From Tetraselmis striata (lineage: Eukaryota > Chlorophyta > Chlorodendrophyceae > Chlorodendrales > Chlorodendraceae), in the NCBI GenBank assembly GCA_006384855.1, contig VCJN01002248.1:62001-126000 (forward strand): DNA of 64,000 bases, read 5' to 3'. The notes under the pieces are model-generated. The model searched no databases, was not told where the DNA came from, and saw only the letters and a program-made list of their open reading frames with translations. A program made the position numbers and the translations under genes. Positions 1 to 10,963 of this stretch are shown here, piece by piece. The number at the start of each line of letters is the position of its first letter. The stretch's first letter is position 1.

Positions 1-1
1 T

Positions 2-367
2 AAGCCCGGCGGTAAACCCTGTCTCAAGTGTCAGGGGCGTGGCAATGTCCGCTTGTACGGGCAGGGGCACCTTCTGGGACTGCCTGGCTGCGGCCGTGCG
101 GACGACCCTACCCAGTACACGCCGTTCCTGGTAGCCTACAACGAGGCACTGTACCCACACATCACCCCCCGCAGTGATGCTGCGGAGAAACGCAACCACG
201 AGTTGGCGGCGCAGTATGTGGCCCACTTTGGGGGTGACGCTGTGTTGCCAAACCATTTGTACAGTGACGAGGACTACGCCAGCATCCATGCGAGAGCGAA
301 GGAGCTGCGGCTTGTTGCTGAGGCTGCGGCTCCTGCTCCCGCCGCTGCCGCCTCCATCCCGCCGTAG
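2..367 (+). CDS. C-terminal fragment of an unassigned zinc-ribbon-like protein (element gene B)
   Basis: The reading frame is open from the window edge to a TAG at 365-367, about 121 codons. It begins with a CxxCxGxG-type cysteine pair (KPCLKCQGRGN) followed by a Gly-rich LLGLPGCG stretch, and ends in an Ala/Pro tail. I do not recognise the family. The gene runs against the transposase of the surrounding CACTA element and ends exactly where similarity to the inner copy begins: the sequence from CCGTAGACGATC onward is repeated in inverse at about 16,430. It is therefore probably a gene of the element's distal end, cut by the window edge. The upstream part is not visible. Confidence 0.45.
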   Translation, partial: KPGGKPCLKCQGRGNVRLYGQGHLLGLPGCGRADDPTQYTPFLVAYNEALYPHITPRSDAAEKRNHELAAQYVAHFGGDAVLPNHLYSDEDYASIHARAKELRLVAEAAAPAPAAAASIPP

Positions 368-799
368 ACGATCGGGTCTGGCAGCACCGCCCGTGCTTGT
401 AAATAAGCGACAATGGAACACGGCATGCTCCGGTTGTACTCCTACACTTCCTCCACTTTGGCGGGGTGGGGGGGGGGGGGTCCTGTCCTTATTACTTGCA
501 TCGGTGCACGTGCTGGATATGGAGGTCACCGGGCACATCGCGTGGTTTCGGAGCAGTTCATGCGCGCCTCCTCGTCTTGTTTGCAATCGTCGCCCTAATC
601 CAATGCAGGTTGAGTAGCGGGACACTGCAGTGCCCCCCCCCCCCCCCGGGTTTATGTAAACAAATATCTAGCCGTGCATGCGCCGCAATCGGTACCCAAT
701 GAGCGGGGTATGTGACAGTGGTTTCGGAGCAGTGCAAGCATTCCGTGCGTGTGCACAAGCACGTACGACTGGGAATGAGGCGGGGGTTGCGGATGGAGT

Positions 800-3700
800 G
801 CATTGGCGGTATGGGTGCATAGAATAGCGTGTCCCTGGGGTTTTGCTTGGCTGCATCAGACGCCATATTCCCATCCATCCGGCACGGAATGTCCGGTTTT
901 CACACATTTGTGTGTTAATATAGTGTGAATATTACGCGTCTTTTACGCCGGGTGGATGGGCATCCGGCGTCCGATGCAACCCAATTATTTGCAGCACACT
1001 AGTCTGTGCACCGCCAGTGCACTCCGCAAGCCCCGCCTCCATCCGCGTCGGAACCGGTAGTAAGTGTTGTTGTGTGCGCACATAGTGACAACATTACACG
1101 GTGGCAATTGCAATTATCGGTGGATAATGTGAGGGCGTTTTCGAAATCGACAGAGAATGAGGCGGTGCTGGCGGAGTGCATTGGCGGTGCATAGAATAGC
1201 GTGTCCCTGGGAATTTGGCTGCATCAGACGCCGTATTCCCATCCATCCGGCACGGAATGTCCGGTTTTCACACATCTGTGTGTTAATATAGTGTGAATAT
1301 TACGCGTCTTTTACGCCGGGTGGATGGGCATCCGGCGTCCGATGCACCCCTATTATTTGCAGCACACTAGTCTGTGCACCGCCAGTGCACTCCGCAAGCC
1401 CCGCCTCCATCCGCGTCGGAACCGGTAGTAAGTGTTGTTGTGTGCGCACATCGTGACAACATTACACGGTGGCAATTGCAATTAGCGGTGGATAATGTGA
1501 GGGCGTTTTCGAAATCGACAGAGAATGAGGCGGTGCTGGCGGAGTGCATTGGCGGTGCATAGAATAGCGTGTCCCTGGGGATTTGGCTGCATCAGACGCC
1601 GTATTCCCATCCATCCGGCACGGAATGTCCGGTTTTCACACATTTGTGTGTTAATATAGTGTGAATATTACGCGTCTTTTACGCCGGGTGGATGGGCATC
1701 CGGCGTCCGATGCACCCCAATTATTTGCAGCACACTAGTCTGTGCACCGCCAGTGCACTCCGCAAGCCCCGCCTCCATCCGCGTCGGAACCGGTAGTAAG
1801 TGTTGTTGTGTGCGCACATAGTGACAACATTACACGGTGGCAATTGCAATTAGCGGTGGACAATGTGAAGGCGTTTTCGAAATCGACAGAGAATGAGGCG
1901 GTGCTGGCGGAGTGCATTGGCGGTGCATAGAATAGCGTGTCCCTGGGGTATTTGGCTGCATCAGACGCCGTATTCCCATCCATCCGGCACGGAATGTCCG
2001 GTTTTCACACATTTGTGTGTTAATATAGTGTGAATATTACGCGTCTTTTACGCCGGGTGGATGGGCATCCGGCGTCCGATGCACCCCAATTATTTGCAGC
2101 ACACTAGTCTGTGCACCGCCAGTGCACTCCGCAAGCCCCGCCTCCATCCGCGTCGGAACCGGTAGTAAGTGTTGTTGTGTGCGCACATAGTGACAACATT
2201 ACACGGTGGCAATTGCAATTAGCGGTGGACAATGTGAGGGCGTTTTCGAAATCGACAGAGAATGAGGCGGTTCTGGCGGAGTGCATTGGCGGTGCATAGA
2301 ATAGCGTGTCCCTGGGGTATTTGGCTGCATCAGACGCCGTATTCCCATCCATCCGGCACGGAATGTCCGGTTTTCACACATTTGTGTGTTAATATAGTGT
2401 GAATATTACGCGTCTTTTACGCCGGGTGGATGGGCATCCGGCGTCCGATGCACCCCAATTATTTGCAGCACACTAGTCTGTGCACCGCCAGTGCACTCCG
2501 CAAGCCCCGCCTCCATCCGCGTCGGAACCGGTAGTAAGTGTTGTTGTGTGCGCACATAGTGACAACATTACACGGTGGCAATTGCAATTAGCGGTGGATA
2601 ATGTGAAGGCGTTTTCGAAATCGACATAGAATGAGGCGGTGCTGGCGGAGTGCATTGGCGGTGCATAGAATAGCGTGTCCCTGGGGATTTTGCTGCATCA
2701 GACGCCGTATTCCCATCCATCCGGCACGGAATGTCCGGTTTTCACACATTTGTGTGTTAATATAGTGTGAATATTACGCGTCTTTTACGCCGGGTGGATG
2801 GGCGTCCGGCGTCCGATGCACCCCAATTATTTGCAGCACACTAGTCTGTGCACCGCCAGTGCACTCCGCAAGCCCCGCCTCCATCCGCGTCGGAACCGGT
2901 AGTAAGTGTTGTTGTGTGCGCACATCGTGACAACATTACACGGTGGCAATTGCAATTAGCGGTGGATAATGTGAAGGCGTTTTCGAAATCGACAGAGAAT
3001 GAGGCGGTGCTGGCGGAGTGCATTGGCGGTGCATAGAATAGCGTGTCCCTGGGGATTTTGCTGCATCAGACGCCGTATTCCCATCCATCCGGCACGGAAT
3101 GTCCGGTTTTCACACATTTGTGTGTTAATATAGTGTGAATATTACGCGTCTTTTACGCCGGGTGGATGGGCATCCGGCGTCCGATGCACCCCAATTATTT
3201 GCAGCACACTAGTCTGTGCACCGCCAGTGCACTCCGCAAGCCCCGCCTCCATCCGCGTCGGAACCGGTAGTAAGTGTTGTTGTGTGCGCACATAGTGACA
3301 ACATTACACGGTGGCAATTGCAATTAGCGGTGGATAATGTGAAGGCGTTTTCGAAATCGACAGAGAATGAGGCGGTGCTGGCGGAGTGCATTGGCGGTGC
3401 ATAGAATAGCGTGTCCCTGGGGTTTTGGCTGCATCAGACGCCGTATTCCCATCCATCCGGCACGGAATGTCCGGTTTTCACACATTTGTGTGTTAATATA
3501 GTGTGAATATTACGCGTCTTTTACGCCGGGTGGATGGGCATCCGGCGTCCGATGCACCCCAATTATTTGCAGCACACTAGTCTGTGCACCGCCAGTGCAC
3601 TCCGCAAGCCCCGCCTCCATCCGCGTCGGAACCGGTAGTAAGTGTTGTTGTGTGCGCACATAGTGACAACATTACACGGTGGCAATTGCAATTAGCGGTG

Positions 3701-5110
3701 GATAATGTGAAGGCGTTTTCGAAATCGACAGAGAATGAGGCGGTGCTGGCGGAGTGCATTGGCGGTGCATAGAATAGCGTGTCCCTGGGGTTTTGGCTGC
3801 ATCAGACGCCGTATTCCCATCCATCCGGCACGGAATGTCCGGTTTTCACACATTTGTGTGTTAATATAGTGTGAATATTACGCGTCTTTTACGCCGGGTG
3901 GATGGGCATCCGGCGTCCGATGCACCCCAATTATTTGCAGCACACTAGTCTGTGCACCGCCAGTGCACTCCGCAAGCCCCGCCTCCATCCGCGTCGGAAC
4001 CGGTAGTAAGTGTTGTTGTGTGCGCACATCGTGACAACATTACACGGTGGCAATTGCAATTAGCGGTGGATAATGTGAAGGCGTTTTCGAAATCGACAGA
4101 GAATGAGGCGGTGCTGGCGGAGTGCATTGGCGGTGCATAGAATAGCGTGTCCCTGGGGTTTTGGCTGCATCGGACGCCGTATTCCCATCCATCCGGCACG
4201 GAATGTCCGGTTTTCACACATTTGTGTGTTAATATAGTGTGAATATTACGCGTCTTTTACGCCGGGTGGATGGGCATCCGGCGTCCGATGCACCCCAATT
4301 ATTTGCAGCACACTAGTCTGTGCACCGCCAGTGCACTCCGCAAGCCCCGCCTCCATCCGCGTCGGAACCGGTAGTAAGTGTTGTTGTGTGCGCACATAGT
4401 GACAACATTACACGGTGGCAATTGCAATTAGCGGTGGATAATGTGAAGGCGTTTTCGAAATCGACAGAGAATGAGGCGGTGCTGGCGGAGTGCATTGGCG
4501 GTGCATAGAATAGCGTGTGCCTGGGGTTTTGGCTGCATCGGACGCCGTATTCCCATCCATCCGGCACGGAATGTCCGGTTTTCACACATTTGTGTGTTAA
4601 TATAGTGTGAATATTACGCGTCTTTTACGCCGGGTGGATGGGCATCCGGCGTCCGATGCACCCCAATTATTTGCAGCACACTAGTCTGTGCACCGCCAGT
4701 GCACTCCGCAAGCCCCGCCTCCATCCGCGTCGGAACCGGTAGTAAGTGTTGTTGTGTGCGCACATCGTGACAACATTACACGGTGGCAATTGCAATTAGC
4801 GGTGGATAATGTGAAGGCGTTTTCGAAATCGACAGAGAATGAGGCGGTGCTGGCGGAGTGCATTGGCGGTGCATAGAATAGCGTGTCCCTGGGGTTTTGG
4901 CTGCATCGGACGCCGTATTCCCATCCATCCGGCACGGAATGTCCGGTTTTCACACATTTGTGTGTTAATATAGTGTGAATATTATTACGCGTCTTTTACG
5001 CCGGGTGGGTGGGCATCCGGCGTCCGATGCACCCCGAATCTCACCAACACGCTACTCTACGCACCCCCAATGCACTCCGCCAGCCCCGCCTCTTTCCGCG
5101 CAAGTCCTAC
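800..5110. repeat. Tandem array of eleven 368-369 bp units
   Basis: The anchor CTGTGCACCGCCAGTGCACT recurs at about 1002, 1370, 1738, 2107, 2476, 2844, 3212, 3580, 3948, 4316 and 4684, a period of 368-369 bp with only scattered substitutions. The array decays at both ends (800-1,000 and 4,985-5,110). Each unit contains inverted repeats: the anchor faces GAGTGCATTGGCGGTGCATAG about 165 bp later, and GGCATCCGGCGTCCGATGCA faces GCATCAGACGCCGTATTCCC. Each unit also carries a CACACATTTGTGTG palindrome. The same unit occurs three times in the inner copy, so it belongs to the element family. The array sits between its accessory genes and a distal gene. Confidence 0.95.
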
Positions 5111-5449
5111 ATACGTTCCATTATTGTATGTATATACATACGTACATGTACTGCTCCGAAACCAGCCCAAACTTAATGAGTGCACAAGTGTTAATGGGGG
5201 GGGGGGGGGGGGGGGGGGTCATCCACTCACACATACCCCGGCGATGCATGACACATATTACATGCCGTGGCGGGTCGGCGGGCCGACCCGGCGGGGGGTG
5301 TGTGGGGGGGGGGGGGGGGGGGTGTCTATTCAACTACACGTGCGACAGTGTCGTTTCGTGGAGCAGTATATGTGCCCGGCCTCATTTATACCGCCCCCTA
5401 CCTGCGCTGCATGGTCCACCCCTACGAATTACTTAGCACAAACCGCCAT

Positions 5450-5755
5450 TACTTAATAGGAACCTAGCACAGCCAGGCTTGTATGCCCGCTTTGCCGATC
5501 AACTTCTACGCACTTTCCGTCCCTCAACCGCCGGACATGGGGGTTAAGCCGCCAGCCTCGGCAGTTGCTTAGCCAAACTTGGCATCCCGTACCGTGTCCA
5601 TGGCTTCGTTGCTCTGCCGCCGGCACACGCCGAGTCCGGCGCTTGCTGCCGCCGGGTTGCGCACGCATGCACGCACGGTAATACGCCGCCGACGCCGCCA
5701 CGCTTACTTCCACCACCTTCGCCAGCCGCAGCTTCGCACGCCGTTCCGCCGATAT
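5450..5755 (-). pseudogene. Small basic ORF of the CACTA family, outer copy, start codon lost
   Basis: The frame matches the 100-codon ORF at 14,530-14,832 of the inner copy, reading SVAASAAYYRACMRAQP through HVRRLRDGKCVEVDRQSG to a stop at 5,453. Only a few residues differ. At the position of the inner copy's ATG this copy reads ATA, so no start is visible. The product is rich in Arg and Lys with three scattered Cys and matches no family I know. It is divergent from the Cys-rich gene at 5,956, and a TATA-like element lies between them. The opposite strand is also open here, so coding on this strand is inferred from conservation alone. Confidence 0.35.
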
Positions 5756-5798
5756 ACGAAACGCACGACCCCCCCCCCCCCCCCCCGTCCCCGCGTCA

Positions 5799-5816
5799 TG
5801 TATAATATATTCGAGG
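5799..5816. promoter_or_regulatory. TATA-like element between two divergent element genes
   Basis: TGTATAATATATTC stands out in very GC-rich surroundings, about 145 bp upstream of the ATG at 5,956 and about 50 bp upstream of the divergent basic ORF. The inner copy keeps it (about 14,480-14,495). A TATA box, possibly bidirectional, is an inference from position and conservation. Confidence 0.45.
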
Positions 5817-5955
5817 CGACTATGCGGGGCGCAGCACGCCGGCGTGGGTCGGCGGAGCGGCGGGCGGCGGGAGCCCTAATGGCCGCGCAGTATCCACACC
5901 CACACCGGCACCGCCGCTCACCTCCGACGCGGATGAACCGCCTCCCAAAGGAAAC

Positions 5956-6696
5956 ATGCCGGTTGGTGGTAAGCGCAGCAGGCGTGGGGTGCCGGTGCCG
6001 GTACCTGTGCGACGGAGCTGTCGCGTCAGGAACCGCACCGCAACCGCAACCGCACCGCATGTGGAGCAACACATGGCGGTGCCGGCCCCACCTATGTCTA
6101 GGGCCACCTCCTCACAGCACCCCGCCACGACGGCGTCGGCCACCGCCGACGGCGCCGTTGCGGGGGGGGACGCCCTGCCAGGCGACGACGATGCGCCTGA
6201 TGCGCCGCATCAGGAGGCGGAGGAGGCCGTGGTAGAGGCGACTGATAGGGATGAGGGGGTTGTCGAGGCGAGCGAGGCTGCGCTCGCGCCACCCGCCCCG
6301 CAGCCACCTGCGGGACATGCCGGACTTGCTCGTCGCCATGTTGACCGGAGCACTACGAGCAGTGGCGGGAGGCGGCCACATGCACTATCATGTGCGTGTC
6401 CTGGCCGGACGCCCGTCATGCGTGTACTGCGGCCGACGGACGGACTGGGAGTGTTGCTGCGACGGCACCCCAGCTTTGTGCGGCCCCAAGTACCCATGCA
6501 TGGCGACCCATCAGCGGGCAGTCCCCTGCCCGACGCGGTGAGAGCGGAGTTCCGCCATGCCAGAGACGCGTTCCACGACGCGACTCGCGCCGCCGTGTCT
6601 GAGGCTTCCGAGAAGGCACGCGCGGCTGGTAGGGTGCGCAGGGTGAGGCGGCGGACGGCCCAGGATATGAAGGAGAGCGAGACATGCCGTCAGTGA
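5956..6696 (+). pseudogene. Cys-rich accessory gene of the CACTA family, outer copy (frameshifted)
   Basis: An ORF of 246 codons starts MPVGGKRSRR, continues with an acidic Ala/Asp/Glu-rich middle (about residues 60-110) and ends RRTAQDMKESETCRQ. Compared with the inner copy at 13,615-14,331, one extra base near 6,318 shifts the frame, so the Cys-rich block is read out of frame here. That block is intact in the other copy, where it begins CVDCGQRTDWECCCDG. The original frame is regained before the end. The gene is antisense to the transposase and begins about 15 bp beyond the transposase stop on the other strand. Conservation between the copies argues that it is a real element gene. Its function is unknown, and a zinc-binding or DNA-binding role is a guess from the Cys spacing. 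Confidence 0.5.
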
Positions 6697-6710
6697 GGTC
6701 GGGCGCAATG

Positions 6711-9700
6711 TTATTGGGTGGGGCACACGGGCGTGTAACACTTGCACTTTGCGCGTACTGTTGGGTTACATCCAGGCGGCGTCACACTATGCAACCGGAA
6801 AGGCTGCCTTGCTACTGCAAACGACGCTAAGCCTCCCTCGGTAGCAACCGCTGCGCCGCCTATCCCACAGCCGCTGCCCCCCCCCCCCCCTCGCGCACCG
6901 TCCTGCGATCTTGCGTGGATCCCCGCCACCAGCAGCTCCCCGGCGTCGACGCCCAAGTCGGCAGCCTTCGCGGAGGACATGTCGGCAGGGGCCATGAGAA
7001 CAGCCACCTTGCGGATGCCCGGACCATCTAGTAGGACAAGGGCCTCCTCCCCGCCGGATCCACCGCCGCCGCCCGGCACTCTCCACAAGTCCAAGCCCAC
7101 GGCAGTGTGGGCTCGTTCCGGCGTCCACACCGTACACAATGCAGCCCGAATGGGCCGCGCGCTGCCACGGCTGTCGTCCGAGTCAGCCCCTGGCGGGGGC
7201 GGTGGCGTGGCAAGGTAAAAGTGTTGAGCTCGCGCGACCATGGTGGTGTACTTGGCGTCTTCGCGCTCCGCCAGCAGGTTTCTTGGCAGCTCCTCCTCGC
7301 TCTCCAGCTCCTCGGTGGTGTAGGGGGGTGGGTCGGCGTCGGGGACTTGCTTCAACATCTTGTACACAAAGAAGGAGTTGTCTCTCGACGTCTCCCCGTC
7401 TTCCCCCCCCCGGTGAAGCCGGGGCTTGTCGCCGTTGCGAAGCGACGCCGCCTTGTAGGCCAGGAGCCCCCCAGCGCCACCGCTGGGGCTCCAGCCCGGC
7501 AGGACCGCACCCCACCCCGCGAGTATGGGTGCATACGAGTGCGAGCCCTGCACCGTACGTCGGACGTCGTCCAGCAGCTTCTCCAAATGGTCCTTGAAGT
7601 CCACCGCGTGCTCCCACGCAGCGGATGCGCTCCCAACCAACCGGATGGGCGTCTCCACGGCGCCGGGGCTTGCGTCGTCTGGGGCCATGTACCCCTGTGT
7701 GTGGGTGGGGCGCTGTGAGTGCGAGTGTGAGTGTGAGTGTGTGTGTGTGTGTGTGTGTGGGTGGGTTGGTATGGGTGCACGTGGCTGAGGAGGCAGCAAG
7801 AGGCGGGGGGGGGGGGGGGGGGGAGAGAGACCTTCTTGTTGCGGTTGGGTTCCCGGTAGAGGCGATGCGCCTTCAGGCGGTTGATCTGCTGCGCGAAAAG
7901 GAGGTCCCTCATCATGGTCTCGCAGACATTCTTCGGCAGCACGCGCTTGGCGCCCGCCTTCAAGAAGCCCATGAGGTTCTCCATCCACAGCTCCGCAAGG
8001 GGTGCCCGCAAGCCAGCATCTGGTGGATCATGCGGCACACCGCCGAGTGCAAGTTGGAGACGAGGAGCGACACGAAGCCGTTTCCCTCAGCCAGGCGGGC
8101 ATACACGGTGATGGCCGCTAGGTATCGAGTCCTCCCCTCCCTGGTGAGCGCGTCCACCTGCGCCTTGCGCTCAGGGCCGTCCTCCTCCGTCACCACGTTC
8201 TGCAACCCCCACCGCGTGACGAACCAAACAGCTCCTTGCAGGCGCTTGTACATGTGCCCAAGCACCCCCAGCCGCGACACCGCACGCATCACCGCTGGGG
8301 ACGCGAGCTCCTTCCCGGTCATGATTGCCTTCACCCGGGCCTCCTCGAACAGCGGACCGGCGGTAAGAAGGGAAAACGTTTCCGAGTGGTGCCAGCAGTC
8401 CTCGATGACCCAGCCGGACAGCACCGTCACCTTGCCTGACCCTGCAGTCATGAAGGGGAATGCCGTCACGCCCCCGCGCCCGCCCACGCCGCCCACGCCC
8501 ATGGGGGGGGGGGGGGGGGGGGGCTTACCTTTCGACTTCTTGGACACCGCAAACGAAGGGCGCAGCCCGCGTCCAAAGTTGCTGGGTATCAGGACTAAAG
8601 CCTTGCGCCGGTCTTCCTGCTTCATAGCCCGAAATCCAACGTGGCCCAACACGTCGAGGAAGTTCCTCCAAAAGTCCTTTCCCAAGCCCAAAAAGCACAG
8701 GTGGTCCGGCGCGAGGGGGAAGAGGTTGACCATGCTGACATAGCCCAGGACCACAGGCACCTGGCACACGCCATGGCAGCCAGTGTTCTGCTTGCCCTGC
8801 TCCAGCCGGGTTGTGTTGAACGCACGCCGGGCAGCGGGGCTCACTTCGCCGACCTCATCCCAATCAAGGGCCGACTTGGCCAAGTCCTCCTCTATCTGGC
8901 CGATGACGCCCATCTGCTCCAGCATCTGGTCGCCGGAGAGCAGGAGGCAGCTCGCGCCTGTGCGCACAGCCTGGTACTCTACGCCATCCACCCTCTGGAT
9001 GACGTCCTTTGCATACCCCGCAGGCGCCACCTTCACCGTGCCGTCCGGGCCCTCCACATGGCTCCGCAGACGGCACCAGGGACAACCTCTGAGCTGGCTA
9101 GGCCCCCCCCGCATAAAGATCTTTCGTCTGCCCTGGGCGTCACACACCCACGTACCGAGGAAGACCTTGTGCACGAACTGTTCCCCCCCCGTCTGCGGGG
9201 GTGGCCCTCACTCCATGCTCGCCAAGCACCGCGAGCTCGTCCAGCACCTCTAACAGTATTTTGCCCAGGTTGGGCGGCTCCGGGGGCCCGGTGAGTGCGA
9301 CTGGGTGCCAGTTGCTCCTGGAGGTCAGCATGTGGGGCGGCATGTCCTCACACCTGATCCCAACCCCGGTGACAGACTGGGTGGCCCGAAGGTGCGACAG
9401 GAAGCCATCATCTGTGAGTGTGTAGATCCCGTTGTCGGCATGGAGGAAGTCTCCCGCGGCGAGGCCGGTGCCGTGCCCGCCTTCATTCAGGCGCTCCGCC
9501 TCCGACGAGGCGCGGAAGGCGTTGATAGACACGTCCGTCCCCTTCTTCCAGCAAGCGTACCACACAGGGTCTCGGAACCAGCCCTTGATGATGTCCACCA
9601 CGCTCAAGACGTACCAAACCCGTGCAGCCGTGAGCTTCAGGGACTGCGGCGTGCGGATAAACCTGTCGGCATTGCACTCCGGGCAGTGCTGGTCGGGGAG

Positions 9701-10285
9701 GTTCGCCCATTCGGCAGCCTTCCCGGGCGCCCCGCTGAACGCCACGCACCCCTTGGGGCACATGTGCCGGACATATCTGGATGTATCAGGCACCTGCATG
9801 CATCGGGAGGCGAGGAGCGTGAGGGGCCTGACACCCCAAGACGCGCCGCGTCAAGCACGCACCCAGGCACATCCCGGCCGTACCCGCAGGAACTTCCGCA
9901 TCGCCTTGTGGCTGCGTGGCACGGCCTTCCCACCCCAGGTGAAGCCGGCGGGCATGATGTCATGCAACAGCTGCCACTCGCTGTCAGCGGAGTTGTTAGA
10001 ATTCTTGCTCTTCACCTGGGCCGAGCACTTCATGACTGCAAACGTGAGGGCATTCGTCTCGGACCCCGGCACAGCCGCAGACTCCCACGCCCGGAGGTGC
10101 GCCTCCTCCTCCTCCTCCTCCTCATCGCTCGTCCACCCGGCGCCAGCCGCGCCCCCCTCCCCTTCCCAGCCCTCCTCTTCGGATTCACTGGACTGGTAAT
10201 CGCCTTCAGGGACGGTTACCAAGCGAGCCTCCCCGTCCGCATCCACAGGGGGGTGCTCCTGGGCAGCCGCCATAGCCTCCACAAC
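6711..10285 (-). CDS. CACTA-type (Tnp2-like) transposase, exons 2-6, outer copy
   Basis: Exons can be traced at 9,884-10,285, 9,212-9,793, 8,529-9,177, 7,832-8,441 and 6,711-7,694, with GT-AG borders and consistent phases; exon 1 is at 18,113-18,679. Exon 2 is acidic. Exon 3 opens with a zinc-ribbon pattern (MCPKGC, then HCPEC) and continues to TLTDDGF and a GPPEPPNLGKILLEVLDEL segment. Exon 4 carries GTWVCDAQGRRK and a CPWC pair, then FPLAPDHLCFLGLGKDFW. This order resembles the plant Tnp2/transposase_21 family of En/Spm elements; KDZ transposases are a related alternative. The conserved Asp residues (DDGF and WVCDA) are candidate catalytic residues. Exon 5 holds ELWMENLMGFLKAG. A one-base frameshift lies near 8,010-8,030 and intron 1 is interrupted by the inner element, so this copy is probably dead. 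Introns contain C runs in the sense strand and a GT/CA microsatellite (7,715-7,760). Confidence 0.75.
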
Positions 10286-10363
10286 CTGCCACGCCGACCG
10301 GGCGGGTGCGTGTGATTCCATACAACCGCAGGTGAGTGGTGCCACGAGCACACATGCCGGGCC

Positions 10364-10366
10364 CAC
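10364..10366. other. Target site duplication CAC, left of the inner element
   Basis: CAC precedes the terminal CACTG, and the same three bases follow the other end at 18,106-18,108. Removing the element and one CAC restores the intron-1 sequence seen uninterrupted in the sister copy around 11,561-11,575. Confidence 0.9.
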
Positions 10367-10388
10367 CACTGTGAGATTCAGATGTGAC
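10367..10388 (+). repeat. Left terminal inverted repeat of the inner CACTA element
   Basis: This 22-bp end starts CACTGTGAGATTCAG and is matched perfectly in inverse at 18,084-18,105. Confidence 0.93.
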
Positions 10389-10963
10389 GTAAATGTGCCC
10401 TACTGGTGACGAACGACGACATACGGGGACGATACGGGACGGACGAGGGACGTGGATTTCATACCCAGTAGCGACGACTATCGCGCGCGACCTGTAAAGT
10501 ACTATATGAATTTCTCGTTTCCATAATTTCATCAAATTGATATGCGCACGCGGGCTCGCGTGTCGCCCGCCGACGCGGAGCACCCGGGCTAAGTACAGGC
10601 GGATGTACGCACTCATTGCACATCGCCGCACATCGCTGACCGCACATCGCTGACCGCTAACCCCGCGGTGTGCCGCGATGTGCGGCACGACGGGCGGAGG
10701 TGTGGGCGGATGTAGGTGGTACGGTAGGTGGTAGGCGGTAGGTGGTGTTCGTAGGTGCGCGTTTTAATGCAGCCGCCCTAAGTGCTGATGATTGTGTAAC
10801 GCCCCAGCACGCGCATGAAGTACGGGGTCGCCTCACGGTCACCGCCGCTCACCGTTGAATCAAGCGCGGACAGCCGCGCACTCGCATCTGTGTTGCCTGC
10901 CGGTGGTGGGTTACATCCACCCCAACTCTCAACCCCCCCCCGCCCCCCGCGCGCGGCAGCAGG
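10389..10963 (+). promoter_or_regulatory. Upstream region of the CACTA transposase (inner copy)
   Basis: No ORF of note lies between the terminal repeat and the exon-1 ATG at 10,964. Bases from about 10,680 to 10,950 are repeated in inverse at 18,690-19,010, upstream of the outer copy's exon 1, so the shared part is the family's transposase leader. It includes repeats of ACATCGCTGACCGC (10,628-10,660), GTAGGTGGTA repeats (10,712-10,745) and a C run just before the ATG. Repeated short motifs next to a CACTA end are typical transposase-binding regions; that role is inferred. Confidence 0.5.

Larger units (their letters stand above)
364..6870. repeat. Left arm of a long imperfect inverted repeat (distal half of the outer CACTA copy)
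   Basis: This stretch is repeated in inverse orientation at 13,441-16,430. Matching blocks include 365-410 with 16,385-16,430, the 368-bp unit array, the 5,440-5,580 block with 14,700-14,830, and 6,690-6,850 with 13,450-13,620. The arm is longer than its partner mainly because it holds eleven 368-bp units against three. Bases 413-800 hold no gene I recognise, only two copies of the motif GTGGTTTCGGAGCA (542 and 718). The inverted arrangement follows from two family copies lying head to head, not from terminal repeats of one element. Confidence 0.85.

Noticed and set aside
1006-4876. Repeated 60-62 codon ORFs on both strands, one per 368-bp unit
   Set aside because: They are open because the unit is copied eleven times; both strands are equally open, there is no start context or conserved coding pattern, and differences between units are not biased to third positions.
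800-5110. CRISPR-like array
   Set aside because: Whole 368-bp units repeat without short repeats separated by unique spacers, and the setting is eukaryotic.
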